Source: Amphimedon queenslandica (taxonomy: Eukaryota; Porifera; Demospongiae; Haplosclerida; Niphatidae). From it: 32,206 nucleotides of DNA. The translations under genes and the position numbers were made by a program. The notes under the pieces were generated by a model. The model had not been told where the DNA came from. It made no database searches and saw nothing but the letters and a program-made list of their open reading frames with translations. The stretch spans positions 109,160 to 141,365 of the forward strand of contig NW_003546407.1 of assembly GCF_000090795.2 (NCBI RefSeq), written 5' to 3'. This document shows, piece after piece, positions 20,590-30,904 of the stretch (position 1 is its first letter; every line of letters begins with the position of its first letter).

Positions 20590-20890
20590 AAAATAAAGCG
20601 TCTCACTCACAGTTATGGTGAGTTACATGTACAATACACATTAATGTACTATCCCTCTTATACAGCATAACAAATACAAACACCCATGATACTCTCTCAC
20701 GTTTCTTCGTCACTTATTAACATGTCTTCATCACTCACACACACGTCTCCGTCACTGACTCAGTCATGGTAAGTTACATGTACTACAATACACATTAATA
20801 CACCGTCCTTCCTATACAGTAAAATAAATACAATTTCACTTTCTCTTAAACTTACCTTTCAAAATTTCTTACATTGTCTTCAATCTTTAT
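20590..20890. repeat. Tandem duplication (151 bp) of intron-like units
   Basis: ATGGTGAGTTACATGTAC..CTTATACAG (from 20616) recurs as ATGGTAAGTTACATGTAC..CTATACAG (from 20767), a period of 151 bp. Each unit starts with a consensus-like splice donor and ends about 50 nt later in a pyrimidine-AG, the size of the introns inferred elsewhere in this window. The stretch between them has stops in all frames, so it is not a coding exon. Confidence 0.6.
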
Positions 20891-21395
20891 GTCTTGCTTT
20901 ACCTTTGTTTCACTTTAGGTCCTTCAACAGAGATCATTTCACTGAAGTGGAAAAGATAAAAATAACACTTACACACATTAATGTTTATTTATAACAAATA
21001 TTAATTTTATGTAAGATTCTACAAGCTTACTACTGTCTTTAAACTTTCTACAGAGTGTCTAGAGTCTGACAGAGTTGCTACACTGTAAAAAAAGAAGTGT
21101 ACACATCACACAAAATATAGTGTACTACTCTTGTTTCAATACAGACACTTCATTAGGTGCATCATGAACACCAAAGCATAGTGTACCAAATTCAGTGTCC
21201 CTCATTCACTGCTTTGAGTGTGTTCAGCTATTAGTTGAGTAAAAAACTTCTTGAAAAAAAAACAATAAGTACAAACAGTTGTTAGTAACAAAAGTAGTTA
21301 AAAGTTAGAAAGAAATATTGTTCAGTGCTCCAATAAAGTGCTGCACAATATAAGGCACATTACATGAAACTGAGAAAAATTAGCTTCAGAGAAAG
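20891..21395. other. Gene-free interval
   Basis: No gene is seen. 21080-21230 has several irregular GTGTAC / AGTGT / CACTTCATTAGGTGCATCATGA-type motifs that look like a degraded short-period repeat. Confidence 0.4.
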
Positions 21396-21785
21396 CAACA
21401 AGCGTAACAGGGTAAAAAATATTCCTATAATTGATTTCACCACCTTGCAAGTACAACATGGTCATTATTAAGACTTATAGAGGCTCTCTCTCTACGTTAT
21501 AATGCTTCAAGAGAATTCTTTACACAGTATCTCCATGCTCTCTTGCTGTTAGAAAGCTGTTAACTTTGTCCCATGTGTAAGCCACCATTTTGTTTGCTGT
21601 TGCCCCACCCACTCAAGTAAAAAAGCGTGGGCGGGTGGTTGCTAAGGCTTGTTATTTCTCTAATACAATGTGTATAGAAGAAATGTAAGTGTGGACATAC
21701 AAATAAATAAATAAGTGTATATAGATAGTGCGACGGTGAAATCAATTATAGGAACGACCTGGGGGCTATGCCCCCGGGTCATTAA
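21396..21785 (+). mobile_element. Hairpin element with subterminal inverted repeats (Helentron/HINE-like), copy 2
   Basis: This is the cleanest copy. It starts CAACAAGCGTAACAGGG, with a subterminal repeat TTCCTATAATTGATTTCACC at 21422-21441. Its exact inverse GGTGAAATCAATTATAGGAA lies at 21735-21754, followed by a hairpin at 21756-21780 (GACCTGGGGGC / GCCCCCGGGTC) and the tail ATTAA. The interior shares CCACCCACGC- and TACAATGTGTATAGAAG-type blocks with the copies at 1702-2090 and 30905-31240. It lies about 50 bp upstream of a truncated Ulp1 fragment. It encodes no protein. Confidence 0.65.
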
Positions 21786-21834
21786 AAACATTGTGACAAC
21801 CTTTAATATTGCAAATGTTGAACACAAAGTAAGC

Positions 21835-22299
21835 TGTAACAATGTACAGTGGTATAGTTTCAAGAGAAATTTCCCCCTTCAAGTGACAGTTGCCACTATT
21901 ATGAAGTCTCTAAATAGGCACATACTATTTCATTTTCCAGAAGTTGAACAGCAAAAGGATGGTTCCAGTTGTGGCTTATTTGCTTTAGCGTTTGCTTTTG
22001 ACGTTTGTGATAGAAAAGATCCATCTTTGAGGGAATATTTCCCTGATAATTTTTGTCGTCATTTTCACACATGTTTGATACAACAAGAAATTACATCTTT
22101 TCCTTCCAGTAAGATCACAATGGCTGTAAAACCACCATCAATAATTCGTCATGTAAAAATATACAGCTGCCTTCCAGACTCAGGTGATGATATGGTTAAA
22201 TGCTCAAAATGTTCTGACTGGTATCACTTCACTTGCGTTGGAATAGCATTGAACAGTAAAGTTCCTGGCATTTGGAATTGTTTGAATTGTACTTCATGA
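21835..22299 (+). pseudogene. Ulp1-type cysteine protease C-terminus fused to a PHD-like finger, 5'-truncated
   Basis: The Ulp1/SENP (C48) fold cuts SUMO-like conjugates, and domains of this kind also occur in large eukaryotic transposon proteins. Visible here is the C-terminal part: QQKDGSSCGLFALAFAFD, with the oxyanion Gln and nucleophile Cys (TGT 21970-21972), then HFHTCLIQQEITSFPSS. The catalytic His and Asp would lie upstream and are missing; the sequence before about 21785 is the hairpin element. The tail is a PHD-like finger (MVKCSKCSDWYHFTCVGI ... WNCLNC), with its first Cys pair reduced to one. The frame is open to a TGA at 22297-22299. Which element it came from cannot be told. Confidence 0.75.
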
Positions 22300-22679
22300 T
22301 TATGTTGTTGTTCTTTTCAGTGCAAAAACAATGAATTTGTACTCATTATTGCTATTATACTGCTGCATAATTTTTGTAGTTGTAAATTTTACACTTCATG
22401 GTTGCATGTGCAGGCATGGAGCCTGTTAGGTTGTATTGAATGGACTTCTTCTGGACTATCACCTTAGAACTGCGGAGTCTAGTGGGCCAGGGCTGTACAA
22501 TGCATAGATCTATGTCAGACCATTCCCAGTCCATGTATACTGAATACACAAAAATGATTTGGCCAGCACTTCAGTACAGGCGGTGGCAATAGATTTCCTG
22601 TAGCTCAAATTGCCACTTGTCGGTGTCTATAGATATTTTGTGATGGCCAGCGCCACAATATTGCGGTGGTAATAGCCAT
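22300..22679. other. Gene-free interval
   Basis: This holds the left flank of foldback copy B. The minus frame at 22571-22771 is partly the foldback arm and shows no domain. The expected left terminus (CAGTTACACTTTA type) was not found here, so this end may be truncated or replaced. Confidence 0.4.
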
Positions 22680-23330
22680 TTCGTAGTAATAATGTATACC
22701 AACTCCCATTGTTCAAAAAAGTATTCACTGAGATATTGAGCTTTTGAATATGCCTTTTTGCTTCCTGCCATATTACTTCCTGTCGGTGGGTGTGGCTAAA
22801 CATGACATCACAGAAGGCAGAGATGCAGCTAAATCAATTGCTTTATAGGGGAAAATGATTCTTTATTATTATGCCTAGTAATGTAATAGCACTAATTTAA
22901 AGATTGGGATCATTAGTTATCATTATTCTAAACATGCAACTACAAGAAAGACTCATAATACCTCACTGTGGTGAATCTTGTTTGCTATTTTGACTCTTTT
23001 TTGTTGCATGCTAATGATAGTTAATGATCCCAATCTTTAAATTACAGCTATTACATTACTAGGCATGATAATGAAGGACCATTGCCCCCTATGCAGCAAT
23101 GAATTTAGCTGCATCTGTGCTTTCTATGATGTCACACTTAGCCACACCCACCGACAATAAGTAATATGGCAAGAAGCAAAAAGGGCATTTTTGAAAGCAC
23201 ATATCTCAGTGAATAAATTTTTTCAATAAATGGGAGTTGGTGTACATTATTACGATGGTCAAGCCAACAGATTAAGCCAATAAAATAAATACCTTGAAAA
23301 ATGGTGACAGTTACACTTTAATGTAGATCA
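22680..23330. mobile_element. Foldback (long inverted repeat) element, copy B
   Basis: The arms at about 22680-22940 and 23001-23330 are inverted copies of each other around a 60-bp loop (for example ATTACATTACTAGGCAT against ATGCCTAGTAATGTAAT). The arm block GCTTCCTGCCATATTACTTC..GTGGCTAAACATGACATCA is homologous to the arms of the element at 1256-2553. The right end closes with CAGTTACACTTTAA, the same terminus as copy A inverted. The left arm stops short of that terminus. Confidence 0.75.
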
Positions 23331-23602
23331 AAAATGAATTTTTTAATAAAATAAAGAGTCATGTTATGAGCCAAAAATAATGTGAAGACTTATCAGAGAA
23401 TCATGTCTTCAAGACTACATATATTAGATAATATAAAACTGATAAGAATGTTTATTAGTAGTGTAACTGGAACTGGTAAATCTTTTCCAGTAGAGGCAAT
23501 GAAATGCCTAGTTGATGACATGGCATCTTAAAAGTGGTGAAATTATTGCAGACAATAGTAGCACGAACAGGTGCATTTAATGTAGGCGGACTAACAAAAT
23601 AT

Positions 23603-23855
23603 ACCGTATTTCCTTAAATAAAAGTCCGGGCATCTATTTCCTAATATGGTATTTTGATCTCAAAAAAAAATATATAAAAAATTTGGCCCAGAGTGGGATT
23701 CGAACCCGTAACCTAATGCTTTTGACTTTCAAAACTTCAGGCATTATCCACTAGACTACTGAGTTACTCCTGGGCTACTGTTGCGTCTTTTTAGTTCAAT
23801 TCCATTGCTACCCAGGCTTTTATTCGAATGCGGCTTCTATTTCAGGATATATGGT
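23603..23855. mobile_element. 253-bp MITE inserted in the helicase, ACCGTATTT ends
   Basis: The left end ACCGTATTTCCTTAAATAAA is the imperfect inverse of the right end (read inverted, ACCATATATCCTGAAATAGA). The flanks ACAAAATAT (23594-23602) and ACAATATTT (23856-23864) agree at 7 of 9 positions and look like an aged 9-bp target duplication. Removing the MITE and one flank rejoins the helicase frame (GGLT to IFQLL). The middle is a tRNA-like sequence. It encodes no protein; the superfamily is undetermined (9 bp would suit Mutator-like elements). Confidence 0.7.
23686..23775 (-). tRNA. tRNA-like sequence inside a MITE (probable pseudo-tRNA)
   Basis: On the minus strand, GCCCAGG pairs with TCTGGGC as a 7-bp acceptor stem (one G-T pair). 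Between them lie an A-box-like TAGTCTAGTGGATA and a B box GGGTTCGAATCCC. The D and anticodon arms do not fold canonically, only three pairs hold in the T stem next to the loop, and no confident anticodon can be assigned. It is better read as a tRNA-derived pol III promoter-like module than as a functional tRNA. Confidence 0.4.
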
Positions 23856-24960
23856 ACAATATTTCAGCTTCTAATAGAGCATGACAGAAAAATGGCAGGC
23901 TGATAAATGAACCTCAGAAAAGGATTAATATGACACTAAAAATTATAAAAGGTATTGTAGGAAACAAGGTATCTATGGCATCAAATCAAAAGATAGCATA
24001 ATGACTGATGCGCTGAGAAGATATATTTAGATCTGTTCAATGGTTTAGATACAAAAAATGTTATTTGTTAGTAACCTCTTACAATTGCCACATGGTTTAC
24101 CAAAATTTAATAAAATTAGCAATAAACTATTAAAAAATAGACTTACAGCAACAAATGCTGTTTGCATTTTGAAAGTAGGAATAGAATAATATTATGATAA
24201 AGTAACAATAAATGAGCGACAAAAGGGAAATGAAAGTTTATGTAAAATGCTTAATTCTGTTAGACATGGCTGTCTGACTTATGAAACTATTACATACGCT
24301 AAAAGTTACGTCTTTAATGTTTTGATACAAAAAAATTAAACAAATTGGAAAGTAAAGGAACAAATCCTTGAATTGCCCTATTATTTAAGGCAGACATGTG
24401 CTAAAAAATGATTAATGAATGTTAGAAAGTCAAGAAACTGAGAAAATAGATTTAGCTTTTGTTGAAAAAAAGGTTACTTGTCTTTAGTAGGATGTAGAGT
24501 AATAGTAGGTGTAATATTAATGTAACCGTAGAAGTAGTTCATGGTCCCATTGCTTCAGTAATGGTTATTTATGCCAAACGTATATCAATTAAATTGAATC
24601 GTAGTGATATACCTAGTGACATTGAAAGGGTTACATCTCTGTTTATGCTATCTACAAATTTGTACATACGCTGGAACAAGTTCCCTTGTTCTTTCGTATG
24701 CTATTACTATACATAAGTATCAGGGCCACTCAGTAGATACAGCCATTATAGATTGATTGACCGATATTTTTGGCGATAGTTTGGCATAATTGCATCGTCT
24801 TGTGTACGTACATTAACTATATTACATTTGTTATCATTATTTGATTCTCTCTGCTAAAGTTAGTAACCTGTGCATCAATAAAATTAATTGGCTCAGAAAT
24901 AAATTTTAATGCAACTTGCCGCCAATCAAGAAAAGTAAAGGAAAGAAGAAAAAGATTCTA

Positions 24961-25710
24961 GTAATTGGTGTAATGTAAAATATGATGATAGTTGTACTAG
25001 TCTGATTTTATCCTTAAAACTCTTAAACATTCAATGTATATTAAAGGACAAAACCAAATGTTTTGAAAAAATGACGATAGTAGTAGTAGTTTGATTGTAC
25101 CTTTAAAACTTTCAAGCATTAAGTTACAATTGGCTGTAAGTTTAATATTTTCTTTCTTGATATGACTTTATAGGAAATAAAATGTTATACAATTTGTGCC
25201 TTTTAAAATTTTAATCATGCACTGTTTATCAATTATAGATCACTGACCTTAAAGTATTTTCAAAAATACGCTGGCATAAGTTTTAATTTTTCACGAACTA
25301 GTTTGTTGTAGTTACTTAGCCAGTTCATCTCCCTTTTTTAAAGTAGATTTTGATGCAATTGACGCTGATGATCTGGCATACAGCAGCATATGTGAGACAA
25401 GTTCTGAAAAGAATGCAATTTAATTTTTTCAAATGCCATTTTATAATTATTGTCATGGCCAGACACCTCTGTATATCATAAATATTGAGAGAAATTGTGA
25501 TTGAAAGTTGTGGTTAGTTTATGACGTAAAAATCAGACATTGCACGTGTATACATGATACTCGTGTATATACACGAGAAAGTGCTGAAAAAGTAGATAAA
25601 TGTAGACATATGATTAGCCATAGCAGTACATGAAATATTGCTCTTGTATCTACTATTAGTAGTTATAAATGTTATAATCAATCAATTAACCATTAATAAC
25701 TAGTAGTAAA
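24961..25710. other. Interval with short tandem copies and a palindrome
   Basis: GATGATAGTTGTACTAGTCT..CTTAAACATT near 24983 recurs imperfectly near 25072, a period of about 89 bp. 25560-25577 is a perfect 18-bp palindrome, CTCGTGTATATACACGAG, 130 bp upstream of the hAT start codon; whether it has a role is unknown. No other gene is visible. The hAT left terminus should be here but was not identified. Confidence 0.45.
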
Positions 25711-27621
25711 ATGGCTACTGACCATGCCGCCTCAGTCACTGTGGACTATTCTCTCTTCTTCTCCTTACCTGCTCGACCAACTAAGAACAATGAGTGTGTA
25801 GCAACGTGTAAGCTGTGTCCTAAACTATGTTCCAAGACCAAGGGAAACAATTATAAATACACTCTGACATCAAAAGGTAATTTGCTGAAACACTTACAAG
25901 CCGCTCACAACGACCGCCTAGAATCTCATAAAGAAGAGCGAAGGAAGAGCATCAGCAATGGGCAAGCTACACTTACTGGAGAGGCTCAAGACAGGAGAAG
26001 GTTTAAGTTTTATAATCAAGATCCCATCGTTACATCATTGGCTCTGAATTTATGTGGGCATGGAGGATTGCCAATTCAAATCTGTGAACAGTCATGGTTT
26101 CGACAGTTCGTCAGAGATATTGAACCTAGATTTACTCCAGTATCTAGGGTAGCTGTGAAGAGGAAGATAGATGAATTGTATAAGAGGGAAAGAGAAAATT
26201 TGATGTCAGAGATTGCTGCCATGTCTTGTAAGCCGTCAGTGACTATTGATTTTTGGACTGGGTGTGACGGACGCAGTTTTATGGCATGTACCATACACTA
26301 TACAGCTGGAGGAGTTTTCAAGAATAGCATGCTATTTTTTAAGGAAGTACCTCCACCGCACACAGCTATCAATATTAGAAATCGTTTTGAAGATGAGCTT
26401 GATAGTTGTGGTATTTCAGCATTTGCAGTTGTAAGTGATAATGCTGCTAACATGAAGTCTGCCTTTACAATGGAAATAGACCCAGCTATTAACTCAGAAA
26501 ATGATGATCTCTATGAGGGAAATATTGATGATTCCACCACTGATGATGAGAGTGACATTGTAACAGACATCCCGGAATTAGTTGAGTACTGGACAGAGAA
26601 ACTCCCATTACACTTTGAGTCATGGATTGGATGTGCAGCACATCAGCTACAGCTCGTTGTTCATGACATGTACAAGGAACTTCTTAGCTATCGTCGAGTT
26701 CAAGTAGTATTTAACAAAGCCAAAGCTATTTGTAAGCTTTCTCATCAATCAAGTCATTTTAAATATGCTCTTGATAGAAGAATTCCCGTTGCTAATGATA
26801 CTCGATGGAATTCGCATTACTGATTACATCAGCATATTTTAGCTCATTATGAGGCTATTAACAAGGCGCTAATGGGTGACAAAAAGAATCATTTAGTCAT
26901 TACTACAACAGATATTGAAAATCTGTCTTGTGTAGTTAGTGTCATGTCATATTTCTCAGAGGCCACAAATATACTCCAGTGTGACCAAGAACCAACATTC
27001 AATCGCGTTATTCCAGTAATAGATTCTTTGGAAAATGCTCTAATAAGTTGTTCTCGAGCTAATGCAGCCAAGAATGCATTGTGTGAAGCTCTACTACACA
27101 GTCTACAAAATCGTTTTTCTTACTTACTCACTTCTTCTCTTCACCAAGCAGCAACAGCTCTTGATCCTAGAGTAAAACTTACTTTTACAAGTGATGCATC
27201 TCCTCCTGGAAAAGTTTTCATTTTTAGCTCCAGTGCTGTTAAAGAAAAGGTGAAAGAGCTGCTGCCTCAGTATAAAGCTGAAGAAACTGTTAGCAATATC
27301 AGTGTAGAAACTGTAGATTCTGAACCTTCACGAAAAAAGAGTCTTCTAGACTTTGGTACTGCAAGCCAGAGGCCTTCAAGTATAAATAATGATGCTGTAG
27401 AATTAGAAGCCTATTTTGCTCACCCTATATTGGATATTAAGCCTTTGAAGTTCTTGATGGATAGGCAAGATGGACCGTTACAATCATTAGCAATGCAGCT
27501 ACTCACCATACCTTGCAGTTCTTCAGCTGAGCGTTTGTTTTCTAAAGCTGGGATTGTCTTAAGCCAGCGGCGTAGTCGTCTTCAAAGTACCCTCATTGAG
27601 CAATTACTTTTTTTCAAATAA
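25711..27621 (+). pseudogene. hAT transposase with BED finger, one in-frame stop
   Basis: This is a cut-and-paste transposase of the hAT superfamily. The frame from ATG 25711 to TAA 27619-27621 is open for 636 codons apart from one TGA at codon 371 (26821-26823). An N-terminal BED-type zinc finger spans about residues 29-70 (C-x2-C ... KHLQAAH). The RNase H-like core shows D180 (TIDFWTG) and D243 (VVSDNAANM), then CAAHQLQLVV and the RW motif (NDTRWNSHY) just before the stop. The C-terminus is the dimerisation block: IPCSSSAERLFSKAGIVLSQ then RRSRLQ. Both sides of the TGA keep the same frame, so a single base change (for example from a Trp or Arg codon) is the only lesion seen. Readthrough or a sequencing error cannot be excluded. 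Terminal repeats were not found. Confidence 0.9.
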
Positions 27622-29005
27622 ACTTGTACATTTGTATTTAGTTCAGTTTTTTTGTTACTGATTAGTATCAGTTCATTTTGAGATAACTTCATAGCCAAAT
27701 ACAAGTAAATACATGAAAGTAAATGGTGTTGGTAAAAGTACATACAATATCAAAACACAAAAATACAAGTAGATACATGGTAGATGAATGGTGGATACAT
27801 GATGCAATGTCTGTAAAAAATATAGTTGAATTCTAAACATGTCTACCACCATAATATGTACTTTTTTGTTAGATTTATAGTACCATGACCTTCAAAGTTT
27901 GGAATCGTGGTTTAAATATGCAAAATATTTAATCAAGTAAGTATGAATGTATTCCTCTTCTGATTCATTGTGGTTTTAAAATGAACAAACTGAATGAGAG
28001 TTTATACCACTTTTGCACGACTTCAAAAATTTTTTGTGAAATGAAGGAGTAAGTAATGATACAAAACGATACTCTGAAGAGAAAAAATTATAAATTGCAT
28101 GATTTGTCACAAAATTCTTTACTCCACCTTTAACCATTTTAAATAGTTAGGTTAAGTTTATTGAATGTGACGGCTCCAAAAAATTTAAAAAGTTATGGCT
28201 TGTAGCAAATGTATAAGGTAAACAACTGATGCTCTGAGATCTGCAAACATGGGTCATCCCGTTGTACCTTAAATTAAAAACAAGTGAGCAGAAGGATGAT
28301 ATTGTCATCTTTAAGAAGGGCCTACAAATTTAGATATTGTTAGGAGAAGGCAAAGGGAATATGGATTATGTTCATTACCTAGGCAATGAAGTATTTCAAA
28401 GACAGTTGTGTGAAATTTTAAATCTAATATTTGTCCTATCATATCGCATTACTGGGTCAATTTCTCAGTAATACAATTACGTTAAGCAACTGTTTGTAGT
28501 TGGCCAAACTTTGAAGAATTGTTTGATAGTAGACATGACATAGGCATAGGCAGGGTTGGGCATATAAGGGTAACACCAGACCTGATGCTTTGGGCTGACC
28601 TGTGAGAAAGGGCAGTGACGGTAGAAGCTTAGGCAAGGTAGTTGGCAAGACTGAGTGTGTGAGACAGTCAGACTATCATTTCCACAGTTGTAGTTGGTCA
28701 GTCTCAAATTTTTTCTCACCATTCAATAGTAAGAAAATACATGTCATATGTCTGTCACATTATGTAAGCCATGTTACACATGTTTCAATAATGCATTTTC
28801 TACAGTTAACGAACATGATAGCAGCACTTCATAGTTCTAAATCCAATTGTACAAATGATTATTTCGTGCTAATGGAGTGCATTTTGCATTGCAAACTATT
28901 GAAAATGTCTATAAAGCGACGGGTAGAAGATAGACTTGTACCCGAGTTAAAGTTCTCATATATTGTAAAAGTTGCTTGTACATTGACAGCTGCCAGCCCG
29001 GGCAA
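27622..29005. other. Gene-free stretch downstream of hAT
   Basis: No domain is recognised. The 28602-29033 plus frame and its minus shadows have no motif and are ignored. ATACAAGTA-GATACATG-type direct motifs occur near 27700-27800 but do not form clear units. Confidence 0.4.
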
Positions 29006-29024
29006 GCCCAGGCTACGCCTGGGT
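29006..29024. repeat. GC-rich hairpin
   Basis: GCCCAGGC / GCCTGGGT around a TAC loop gives an 8-pair stem (one G-T), preceded by CCCGGGC and followed by an AT-rich tail. In an AT-rich setting this resembles the terminal hairpin of the element family at 21756-21780, but no subterminal repeat pair was found. Confidence 0.5.
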
Positions 29025-29783
29025 AGCTTTTAATCAAAACCACCCCCAAAAGGTGTGTTTTGTTCCTATTAGGAGTGAGAGCATCACTATAATTCATTTT
29101 TTATAACCACAACTGTTTATAAACAGTATCAGTTCATCTTCACAGTTATTTTTGTCTGGTAACTAGCTTCAAGTGACTTGTGTCATTAACTTTCAATCAT
29201 TTATTTAATTGACTACACCCCCAATTGTCATGAATAATTAATGAGCCTGGGTAAATTCAAAATTATTGAGGGCCTATGTTCTTGGACACAGTTAAATGAG
29301 TTGCCAGCAAAGATTTTGCAAGTATGTGTACATATAAACATGCATGAAGCCTTTGTTTTATGCTATTTAGCAACCATATGTCAAATGCCATAAAACAGCT
29401 GGCAGATTCTAGACCTGAAGGGAGACAAGAACACTTGGCTTTCTTTGTTATTTAAATGGTTGTAGCCAACTATTAGTAACGTTGTAGAGTTACTACGTAG
29501 GATTTACTCCACTTTAAATTGGCTGGTAAAACATTTGCAGCCTTGTTATACTGGAAAAACGAGCTCCTATGCCTACCAGATTTTATACACTCTTGACCAG
29601 AAAACTCCATTGATACCACTAGTGTGGCTCAAAACCTTGTCTGACTGGAAAGTAAAAAATTCGCAAAACGGCTGTTTTGTTCAGCCACCTTTTTTCATCT
29701 TCATTATCATCATCATCAAGTCGTGTCAATCCAGTTGTCAGTCTGTATCTCAACTTTGCTAGGTGATATAAGGCTAATTCTGA
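29025..29783. other. Gene-free interval
   Basis: No gene is recognised. There is a perfect 16-bp palindrome, ACTGTTTATAAACAGT, near 29113. The 75-codon frame at 29535-29762 ends in an Ile-rich run from a CATCATCAT repeat and shows no domain. Confidence 0.4.
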
Positions 29784-30030
29784 CACCATTCTGCTCCAAT
29801 AAGGTATGCACAGGTGCCTATTCTTTATGACAATTCTCCAACAATGAAAGAAGTTGTATTGTCACTGCTGGATCAAGCCCATCTTAGCTGCATGCTGCCA
29901 TTTTTTTAATTTAAGAAGCATGTGCTCCAAAATTTAGTGTGGTCGCACATGCTCAGATATGCATGCCTGGAAAAAGCAAGCAAATGAAGCTATTAATCAT
30001 CTGCAACACTTAGTGGAGGTTTGCAGCTAA
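29784..30030 (+). pseudogene. Coding-like remnant, unknown
   Basis: One frame after a TGA near 29780 reads HHSAPIRYAQVPILYDNSPT then MKEVVLSLLDQAHLSCM and stops at about 29908. A second stretch, in a region broken by stops, reads SDMHAWKKQANEAINHLQHL and VEVC, ending TAA near 30028. Both have protein-like composition, but I cannot name the family. They may be exons or fragments of one decayed protein. Confidence 0.3.
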
Positions 30031-30471
30031 AAGAAGGTAATATTAATCTTGCATACTATTCTTTTTTTAGGTGTGTAATGAATTATTTTATTTCAAAAAA
30101 CAAACAATAAATTAAATAATGTGATAATAATGCAATGATAATATGACTTGAAATAGGAAGAACAGGAATAGCCACAGAATTGCAGGGAAGATGGATAATG
30201 TCACTGCTCCTTTAACAAAGTTTCTTTTCAAGACTAGTTATAATAAATTTCACTTGCCATCAGTATAGTAGACATTCTTTCAGCATATCAATTCACTCCG
30301 TGTTGTCTCTTACAATGCTTTAAGACAACAACAATAATAACAATAATAATAATAATAAACTTAATGTTTGTGTAAAACCAGCAATTATCACAATGGCAAC
30401 TGAAGAAATATTGTAAGTTTTATAGAAAAAATTATCACAAACCAGAATATAAATTTAAGAAAACAAGATGA
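30031..30471. other. Gene-free interval with an (AAT)n tract
   Basis: 30326-30359 is a CAA/AAT/AATAAT microsatellite. No gene is visible. Confidence 0.5.
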
Positions 30472-30662
30472 AATAGGATTTGAAACGACCAAAGAAAATG
30501 CGAAATGAAAATCCTACTCTTGTGATGCAAATTCTATTGTAAATTGTCCATTCAATGTTATTATGTAAGCCATTACTGATCACCTTGCAATGTAGAGTAG
30601 AATTTGTCACGAAAGTAGGATTTTCATTTCATATTTTCATTCGTCATTCAGAATCCTACTTT
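30472..30662. mobile_element. About 190-bp MITE with long inverted repeats
   Basis: The left part (AATAGGATTTGAA, then GCGAAATGAAAATCCTACT, then GCAAATTCTATTGTA) is repeated inverted on the right (AATCCTACTTT end; GTAGGATTTTCATTTC; ACAATGTAGAGTAGAATTT with small changes), giving arms of about 75 bp. The internal AAATGAAAATCCTACT is the best-conserved block. It has no coding capacity and no clear target duplication. Confidence 0.65.
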
Positions 30663-30904
30663 AACTTTGTTTTTTTTTAAATTTTAATGTTATTGAAAAT
30701 GGAATTCTTTCACATAAGTGAACCGATAAATCTACATTTCAAGCATTGCAAAATAATTGCAACGGCTATCATTTCTTTAAAGTTTGGACAAACAGCATTC
30801 CTAAAGGTAAAATCACCTGCTAATTTTTTTCTTATTTGACTTAGAAGTTAAAATTAGATATCTTGCACGTTCTGCCTTCTTGGCTTGGCAGGTTAGTTAA
30901 TATT
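30663..30904. other. Short gene-free interval
   Basis: Nothing was recognised between the MITE and the third hairpin element. Confidence 0.5.

Larger units (their letters stand above)
23396..24960 (+). pseudogene. Helitron/Helentron Pif1-type helicase, heavily decayed
   Basis: Rolling-circle Helitrons and Helentrons carry a Rep domain and a Pif1 helicase; only the helicase is recognised here. The motifs follow the family order. Walker A is VTGTGKSF (23463-23486), then TGAFNVGGLT before the MITE and IFQLLIEHDRKMAG after it. NERQKGNESLCKMLNSVRHG (near 24215) follows, then DIERVTSLF, and motif V/VI SYAITIHKYQGHSVDTAIID with IFGDSLA (24694-24790). The basic tail is INKINWLRN ... KKSKGKKKK (to about 24950). 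The usual TIHKSQG Ser is Tyr. The frame is broken dozens of times. No Rep motif is visible upstream, where the foldback element lies. Confidence 0.8.

Noticed and set aside
28457..29097. Overlapping frames on both strands near 28.5-29.1 kb
   Set aside because: No motif, no preferred frame, and composition like the surrounding noncoding DNA.
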